Translations under genes and position numbers: made by a program
In this document: positions 7,018 through 11,207 of the stretch, in pieces
How the letters are laid out: every line of letters begins with the position of its first letter
Position numbering within the stretch: position 1 is the first letter of the stretch
From: JANOGU01 sp031406135
Lineage (GTDB): Bacteria > Pseudomonadota > Alphaproteobacteria > Rhodobacterales > Rhodobacteraceae
Assembly: GCA_031406135.1 (NCBI GenBank)
Contig: JANOGU010000142.1
Coordinates: forward strand, 1 to 11,207
DNA: 11,207 nt
Direction: 5' to 3'
Notes under the pieces: model-generated
What the model was told of the DNA's origin: nothing
Databases searched by the model: none
The model's input: only the letters and a program-made list of their open reading frames with translations

Positions 7018-9925
7018 GCAGCTTCACTCCCTGCGGATCGTGGAACACCGGGTCGTGCACGGTGCAGAGCGTGTCGATCCCGCGCAGGTGATCGACCAGA
7101 CGCACCTGTTCCCCGTGGCGGGCGCGGCCGCCTTTCAGGAACCCCAGCCCCAGCCAGCCGCCGAGCGTGGGCGAAAAGCCGACCGAGGTGACATAGCCCT
7201 GGTCAGTCTCGCGGTGGACCCGCTCGCGTTGGGTAAAGAGATGCGCGCCGGCGCTGATCTCGGCATCTGTCACCGGGCGCAGACCTACAAGATGCTCGCG
7301 GTCGGGCGCGAGCAGCGCGGGCCGAGCCGCGGCGGCCTTGCCGATGCAGTCCTTGCGGGCACTGGCCATCTTCTCCAGCCCGACGTCGGCGGCGGTGGTG
7401 CGGCCGTGGATCTCGGCGTGGGTGATGAAGCCCTTCTCGATCCGCAGGACGTCCAGCGCTTCCATCCCGTAGGCGCCGCCACCGAGGGTTTCGGCCCGGG
7501 CCAGAAGGTCGCGGAACAACGCCTCGCCGAAGCGCGCGGGAACGGCGATCTCGTAGCCCTGCTCGCCGGAGAAGGAGATGCGGAACAGGCGGGCGGGAAC
7601 GCCCTGCACGGTCACCGGCGCGCAGCCCATGAACGGCAGGTCGGGAATCTCGGTCAGGGTCTGGAGAAGCTGCCTGGCCAGCGGCCCGGCGACCGCAAAC
7701 TGCGCCCAGCTTTCGGTGACGGAGAGCAAACGCAGGCGCGCCCGCGGCATGAAGGCCTGATGCACGAAGTCGAGGTGGCGCATCACCTGCCCCGCCCCGG
7801 CGGTGGTGGTGGTCATCACCCAGCGGTTTTCCTCCAGCCGCGCGGTGGTGCCGTCGTCCATCACGAAGCCGTCCTCGCGCAGCATCAGACCATAGCGCAC
7901 GCGACCCACAGGCAGCATCGAGAACGTGTTTGTATAAACAAAGTCGAGGAATCGGCCCACGTCGGGGCCGACAAGTTCGATTTTGCCAAGCGTGGAGACA
8001 TCGGAGATGCCGACCGTCGCGCGCACCATGCGTACCTCCCGGTCGCAGGCCTCGCGCCATGTCGTCTCGCCAGCCTTCGGGAAGTAGCTCGGGCGGTACC
8101 AGAGCCCGGCCTCGATCATTGGCGCGCCGCGATCGCGGCTGGCCTGGTCGGAGGTCAAGAACCGCTGCGGGGCGAAGCCCGCGGCACGCCCGCCCGCGCC
8201 CAGGGCGGCGATGGATATGGGGGAGAAGGGCGGGCGGAAGGTCGTGGTGCCGGTGTCCGGGATCGACCGGCCGGTGGCCTCGGCCAGCACCGCCAGCGCC
8301 GCCATGTTGGAGGACTTGCCCTGGTCGGGTGCCATCCCTTGGGTCGTGTAGCGCTTCATCAGTTCGACGGATGCGTATCCCTCCTGCGCTGCGAGCCTGA
8401 CGTCCTTGGTGGTGACGTCGTTGGCGAAGTCGAGCCAGGCGCGGCCCTTGGCTTCGACCTGCCAGAGCGCGGCGGGCTCGTACGGCGCGTCCTCGGCCCG
8501 CGGCAGCTTCGCTTTCGGGGCCTTCCTGCCGAGGTCGGTGCAGACGGCGGCCGCGGCCTCCGCCCCCTCGCGCAGGGCACCATGGGTTGAGAAGGTGCCT
8601 TGCGCGGCGCCGGCAACGGTCAGGCCGGGGACGGCGCCGGGCTTCGGCACGAAGGCCGCGATGTCCTCGCGCCAGAGCGGTCTGACCCCGAGGTGGCAGG
8701 TGAGGTGCAGCGTCGGGGTCCAGCCGCCGGAGAGGGCGAGCGTATCGGCGGCCACGCGCTGCGTGCCGCCGTCGTAGGTGACTTCAACTTCGGTCAGCCC
8801 GAGGCGGCCGCGCGTCGCGGTCACGCGCCCGGCCTTGTAAAGGGGAATGCCCTCCTCGGCCGGGGCGTCGGGACGGGGGTCGATCAGGGCCACGACCTCG
8901 ACGCCAGCGGCGCGCAGGTCGCGGACAGTGGCGCGGGCGGCGTCGGTGCCCGCGAAGAGCGCGATCCGCTGCCCGGGCACGACGCCCCAGCGGTGCAGGT
9001 AGCCGCGCACGGCGGAGGCGAGCATGACGCCGGGGCGGTCGTTGCCGGGATGCGCGATGGGGCGTTCCAGCGCACCGGCAGCCAGGATCGCCCGTTGCGC
9101 ATGAATGCGCCAGAAGCATTCGCGCGGCAGGTTGGCCTGCGGCGCGACGTGCAGGCCCACGCGTTCCAGCGCGCCATAGGTTCCGTGGTCATAAGCGCCG
9201 GTGACCGTGGTGCGCGGCATCAGCCGCAGGTTCGGCATGGCGGCGAGTTCCGCCACAGTAGCCGCGGCCCAGTCGGCGCCCGCCTGGCCGCCGACCTCGC
9301 CCCGGTCGGACAGGAGGCGGCCGCCGATCCGGGCGCCTTCGTCGGCGAGGATGACGTCCAAGCCTGCGCGCCCGGCCGTCAGCGCGGCCATCAGGCCCGC
9401 GGGACCGGCGCCGACAACCAGGAGGTCACAGAAGGCGAAGGCCTTCTCGTAGGGGGCCTCGTCGTGGTTCCCCGACAGGCGGCCCAGCCCCGCGGCACGG
9501 CGGATCGCGGGTTCGTAGAGCCGCTCCCAGAAGGCGCGGGGCCACATGAAGGTCTTGTAGTAAAAGCCCGCGGAGAGGAACGGCGAGAGCAGGTCGTTGA
9601 CCTCCATCACGTCCCATCGGAGCGACGGCCAGCGGTTCTGGCTGCGGGCGTCGAGGCCCTCGTAAAGCTCCTGCACCGTGGCGCGGGTGTTCGGCGTCTG
9701 CTGCCCTGCTTCGTGGATTTCGACCAGCGCATTGGGCTCCTCCGGCCCCGCCGTCAGCACCCCGCGCGGGCGGTGGTATTTGAAGGAGCGGCCGAAGAGT
9801 TTGACGCCGTTGGCCAGCAGCGCCGAGACCAGCGTGTCGCCGTGGTAACCTTGGTATTCCCGCGCGTCGAAGCGGAAGCGGACCGGGCGGGACCGGTCGA
9901 TCAGCCCCCTGCCGTCAAGCCGCAT
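7010..9925 (-). CDS. soxA: Sarcosine oxidase alpha subunit
   Basis: SoxA is the largest subunit of heterotetrameric sarcosine oxidase. It carries NAD and the tetrahydrofolate site that captures the one-carbon unit released from sarcosine. From ATG 9925 it has 971 residues, the family length. Residues about 1-95 form the Fer2-like domain (GDTLVSALLANG, FKYHRPRG) without the cysteine set of a [2Fe-2S] cluster, as usual for SoxA. A dinucleotide fold begins near 167 (DLLVVGAGPAGLMAAL), and a second nucleotide-binding unit lies near 318-350. The aminomethyltransferase (GcvT) domain spans about 600-860 (ISDVSTLGKIELVGPD; LRIEKGFITHAEIHGRTT). The GcvT C-terminal barrel follows at about 880-960. ATG 9925, with AAGGGG upstream and an 11-base overlap with soxD, is preferred to an in-frame TTG at 9946. 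The 3' end overlaps soxG by eight bases. It looks complete. Confidence 0.97.
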   Translation of the reverse strand: MRLDGRGLIDRSRPVRFRFDAREYQGYHGDTLVSALLANGVKLFGRSFKYHRPRGVLTAGPEEPNALVEIHEAGQQTPNTRATVQELYEGLDARSQNRWPSLRWDVMEVNDLLSPFLSAGFYYKTFMWPRAFWERLYEPAIRRAAGLGRLSGNHDEAPYEKAFAFCDLLVVGAGPAGLMAALTAGRAGLDVILADEGARIGGRLLSDRGEVGGQAGADWAAATVAELAAMPNLRLMPRTTVTGAYDHGTYGALERVGLHVAPQANLPRECFWRIHAQRAILAAGALERPIAHPGNDRPGVMLASAVRGYLHRWGVVPGQRIALFAGTDAARATVRDLRAAGVEVVALIDPRPDAPAEEGIPLYKAGRVTATRGRLGLTEVEVTYDGGTQRVAADTLALSGGWTPTLHLTCHLGVRPLWREDIAAFVPKPGAVPGLTVAGAAQGTFSTHGALREGAEAAAAVCTDLGRKAPKAKLPRAEDAPYEPAALWQVEAKGRAWLDFANDVTTKDVRLAAQEGYASVELMKRYTTQGMAPDQGKSSNMAALAVLAEATGRSIPDTGTTTFRPPFSPISIAALGAGGRAAGFAPQRFLTSDQASRDRGAPMIEAGLWYRPSYFPKAGETTWREACDREVRMVRATVGISDVSTLGKIELVGPDVGRFLDFVYTNTFSMLPVGRVRYGLMLREDGFVMDDGTTARLEENRWVMTTTTAGAGQVMRHLDFVHQAFMPRARLRLLSVTESWAQFAVAGPLARQLLQTLTEIPDLPFMGCAPVTVQGVPARLFRISFSGEQGYEIAVPARFGEALFRDLLARAETLGGGAYGMEALDVLRIEKGFITHAEIHGRTTAADVGLEKMASARKDCIGKAAAARPALLAPDREHLVGLRPVTDAEISAGAHLFTQRERVHRETDQGYVTSVGFSPTLGGWLGLGFLKGGRARHGEQVRLVDHLRGIDTLCTVHDPVFHDPQGVKLRA

Positions 9926-10187
9926 CGGTTTTCCCCTTCGCGACAAGGGCCGTCGCCAGCACCTCGTGCGTGACGGTGTTGCGGGTGACGCGCAGCCACT
10001 GGGCGCAGCCGGTCTCGTGGTACCACAAATCCTCGGTCACCCCCGCCGGGTTGTCGCGCAGGTGGATGTAGCTTTCCCAGACCTCCGGCCCGGCCTCGGC
10101 GGCAGGACGGTCCAGCAGCACGGACGACCCGGAGTAATAGAATTCGCGCCGGTCGCGGGGGCCGCAGAGGGGGCAGGTCAGGCGCAC
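9915..10187 (-). CDS. soxD: Sarcosine oxidase delta subunit (zinc protein)
   Basis: SoxD is the small zinc-binding subunit of heterotetrameric sarcosine oxidase; 90 residues is normal. The zinc ligands known for the family are all present: C5 and C8 in TCPLCGPR, then H57 and C61 in WYHETGC. The conserved LRDNPAG stretch lies near 43-49 and the VTRNTVTHEVLAT ending is typical. The start is GTG 10187, preceded by GGGAG at about eight bases. The stop overlaps the soxA start by 11 bases, giving tight coupling. In most known operons soxD directly follows soxB. Here a secreted-protein gene sits between them, only 12 bases upstream. Confidence 0.96.
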   Translation of the reverse strand: MRLTCPLCGPRDRREFYYSGSSVLLDRPAAEAGPEVWESYIHLRDNPAGVTEDLWYHETGCAQWLRVTRNTVTHEVLATALVAKGKTDAA

Positions 10188-10199
10188 GGTGTCACTCCC

Positions 10200-10742
10200 T
10201 CAGTCCGGTTCGCAGACCGCGTCATCGACGCGGTCAAGCACGAAGGTCACCGGCTGCCCCGGCACCTCGGCGATGTCGGTGAAGCCGCCGCAGGCCTGAC
10301 CCATCCCTACCATCAGCGCATCGGTGCGGATGGTCAGGGTCTTGCCGTCGTCGGCGATCACATTGAACCCCTCGGGGCCGGGACCCTCCCCACAGAATGC
10401 CCGGCAGGTCAGGCCGTCGTCCCGACAGAAGAAAACCTGGTCCATCGTCTCGCCGCCGAAACCATCCGGGAAGCCATCGTCGGGGGCGGGCGTGCGCGCG
10501 ACGTGGCCCTGGTCGGCCAGGACGACCGAGAGGCCTGCGAGCACCTCGCCGGGGATCTCGTTCATCCCTTCGGACCCGTCCGCGACAAAGGCATTCAGCC
10601 AGATCGTTTCGACCACCTGGTCCGGATGCGCGGCCAGATGCGCCGCGTCGTAGGCGCGGTGGTAGCAGCCCGGTGTCGGCTGGGCCCCGGCCTGGGCGGC
10701 AGCCAGGGCGAGTGCCAGGCTAGTGCAGATTGTGCTGCGCAC
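10200..10742 (-). CDS. Small secreted cysteine-rich protein of unknown function inside the sox operon
   Basis: The predicted protein has 180 residues. GTG 10742 is chosen because a strong GGAGGG lies six bases upstream and because it begins a clean Sec signal peptide: MRSTICTSLALALAAAQAGA, likely cut near residue 20. The mature part holds six cysteines: C26, C106, C113, C117, C151 and C177. This is an even number, consistent with three disulfides in the periplasm. It is acidic and ends in CEPD. No membrane segment other than the signal is visible, and I recognise no domain. The start overlaps the soxB 3' end by 23 bases and the stop lies 12 bases before soxD, so it belongs to the transcript. 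Sarcosine oxidase is cytoplasmic, so a secreted partner is unexpected. A role in sensing or binding a methylated amine is speculation. Confidence 0.85.
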   Translation of the reverse strand: MRSTICTSLALALAAAQAGAQPTPGCYHRAYDAAHLAAHPDQVVETIWLNAFVADGSEGMNEIPGEVLAGLSVVLADQGHVARTPAPDDGFPDGFGGETMDQVFFCRDDGLTCRAFCGEGPGPEGFNVIADDGKTLTIRTDALMVGMGQACGGFTDIAEVPGQPVTFVLDRVDDAVCEPD

Positions 10743-11093
10743 CGGTTCCCTCCTCGTCGATCACCGCGCCGCTGCGGAAGCGGTCGAGGCGGAAGCGGGC
10801 GGCGACGGGGTGGGGGTCGTTGGTGGCCATCAGATGCGCCATGCACCAGCCGGAGGCGGGCACGGCCTTGAAGCCGCCGTAGTTCCAGCCGCAATCGAGA
10901 TAGAGGCCGTCGATCGGGGTGCGGTCGATGATCGGCGAGCCGTCGGGCGACATGTCCATGATCCCGCCCCAGCTGCGCAGCACCCTGGCGCGGCCGATCA
11001 TCGGCATCAGCGTCATCCCCGCCTCCATCACATGTTCCACCATCGGCAGGTTCCCGCGCGCGGCGTAGCTGGCGTAGAAATCGTGGTCGCCGC
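10720..11093 (-). CDS. soxB: Sarcosine oxidase beta subunit, C-terminal fragment only
   Basis: About 124 codons match the C-terminal third of SoxB (full length is a little over 400). From about 11091: GDHDFYASYAARGNLP, then MPMIGRARVLRSWGGIMDMS, DGSPIID, YGGFKAVPASGW, AHLMA, FRLDRFRSG and the terminal GAQHNLH. SoxB is the flavin subunit that oxidises sarcosine, with non-covalent FAD and covalent FMN. The N-terminal nucleotide-binding fold and the covalent FMN site would be upstream and are absent. The frame stays open to the window edge, but beyond about 11093 the residues no longer resemble SoxB. The expected FGG before GD is replaced. Homology there belongs to another protein in another frame. 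So soxB is truncated by a rearrangement, or the sequence is misjoined. The stop overlaps the next gene by 23 bases, as expected for an operon. Confidence 0.92.
11088..11093. other. Breakpoint between CoxL-like and SoxB coding sequences
   Basis: CoxL-type homology (frame with codons starting at 11207) ends with two Ala codons. SoxB homology (different frame) begins with GGC GAC. The minus-strand sequence GCGGCG fits both parents: Ala-Ala in KIAAH and Gly-Gly in FGGD. The join therefore lies in a short shared sequence. This is typical of microhomology-mediated rearrangement and equally of assembler misjoins in GC-rich DNA. Confidence 0.75.
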
Positions 11094-11207
11094 GATCTTG
11101 CGCGCCTTGGCGTGGATCTTTCTGGACGCGAGCGCGATCGCTGCGCCGGCGACCGGCGTGGAGCGCGAGCCGTAGGTGCCCAGACCATAGGGCGCGGTGT
11201 GGGTGTC
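11088..11207 (-). CDS. Fragment of a molybdenum hydroxylase large subunit (CoxL / xanthine dehydrogenase family)
   Basis: Read on the minus strand from 11207, 40 codons encode a stretch containing APYGLGTYGSRSTPVAGAA followed by ALASRKIHAKARKIAA. This is the conserved block of the molybdopterin-binding large subunit of aerobic carbon monoxide dehydrogenase and related xanthine dehydrogenase-type enzymes (GDTDxxPYGxGTYGSRS, then an ARKIxAKAxxIAAH helix). The fragment covers about 40 of roughly 780-800 residues; both ends are missing. The first residues continue past the edge. After KIAA the homology stops and the frame would hit TGA at 11030-11028 inside soxB. Whether it comes from a true CoxL or another family member cannot be told from this length. 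Confidence 0.8.

Noticed and set aside
6971..9973. Two long plus-strand ORFs opposite soxA
   Set aside because: Both mirror the soxA reading frame, span no independent ribosome binding or domain signal, and would need to overlap a 971-residue conserved protein.
10595..11188. Minus-strand ORF of 197 codons across the soxB end
   Set aside because: It is in the third frame relative to both SoxB and the CoxL-like fragment, is Arg/Pro-rich, and shows no homology signal.
11028..11207. A genuine CoxL-SoxB fusion protein
   Set aside because: The two homologies are in different frames and the CoxL frame stops at TGA 11030-11028, so no in-frame fusion of both domains is encoded.

Overview
The window looks like a GC-rich alphaproteobacterium, most likely of the Rhodobacteraceae. 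The evidence is the strong GC bias with long antisense shadow ORFs, an alphaproteobacterial-type RpoD and DnaG in tandem, and a roseobacter/Paracoccus-like heterotetrameric sarcosine oxidase operon. All convincing genes lie on the minus strand, so transcription runs from high to low coordinates.

Right part (11207 to 5354): an operon reading soxB (C-terminal part only), a small secreted cysteine-rich protein of unknown function, soxD, soxA, soxG and an M20D-type amidohydrolase. Genes overlap or are separated by at most 12 bases, and the operon ends at a small hairpin plus T-run. The four sox products form the heterotetrameric, folate-linked enzyme that oxidises sarcosine to glycine, formaldehyde (as methylene-tetrahydrofolate) and hydrogen peroxide. 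The M20 hydrolase could supply an amino acid or N-methylglycine by cleaving an N-acyl precursor, but this is inference. At the extreme right edge the soxB reading frame loses its homology abruptly. The last 115 to 120 bases instead encode, in another frame, a piece of a molybdenum hydroxylase large subunit (CoxL/xanthine dehydrogenase family). The switch falls on a 6-base shared sequence. It is either a deletion or rearrangement, or an assembly misjoin at a contig end.

Middle part (5353 to 1135): a leader with palindromes and several GANTC sites, then dnaG (primase), a short spacer with a tight cluster of GANTC sites, rpoD (primary sigma factor), and a textbook Rho-independent terminator. This is the dnaG-rpoD half of the macromolecular-synthesis operon, without rpsU next to it. 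The GANTC clusters suggest control by CcrM methylation and GcrA.

Left part (1134 to 1): a likely sigma-70 promoter followed by two tandem, clearly paralogous secreted proteins of unknown function. The second runs off the left edge. By eye their base composition is less GC-rich than the rest, which suggests accessory DNA.

No tRNA, rRNA, CRISPR array, insertion sequence or defence system was seen. No gap without a gene exceeds 300 bases.
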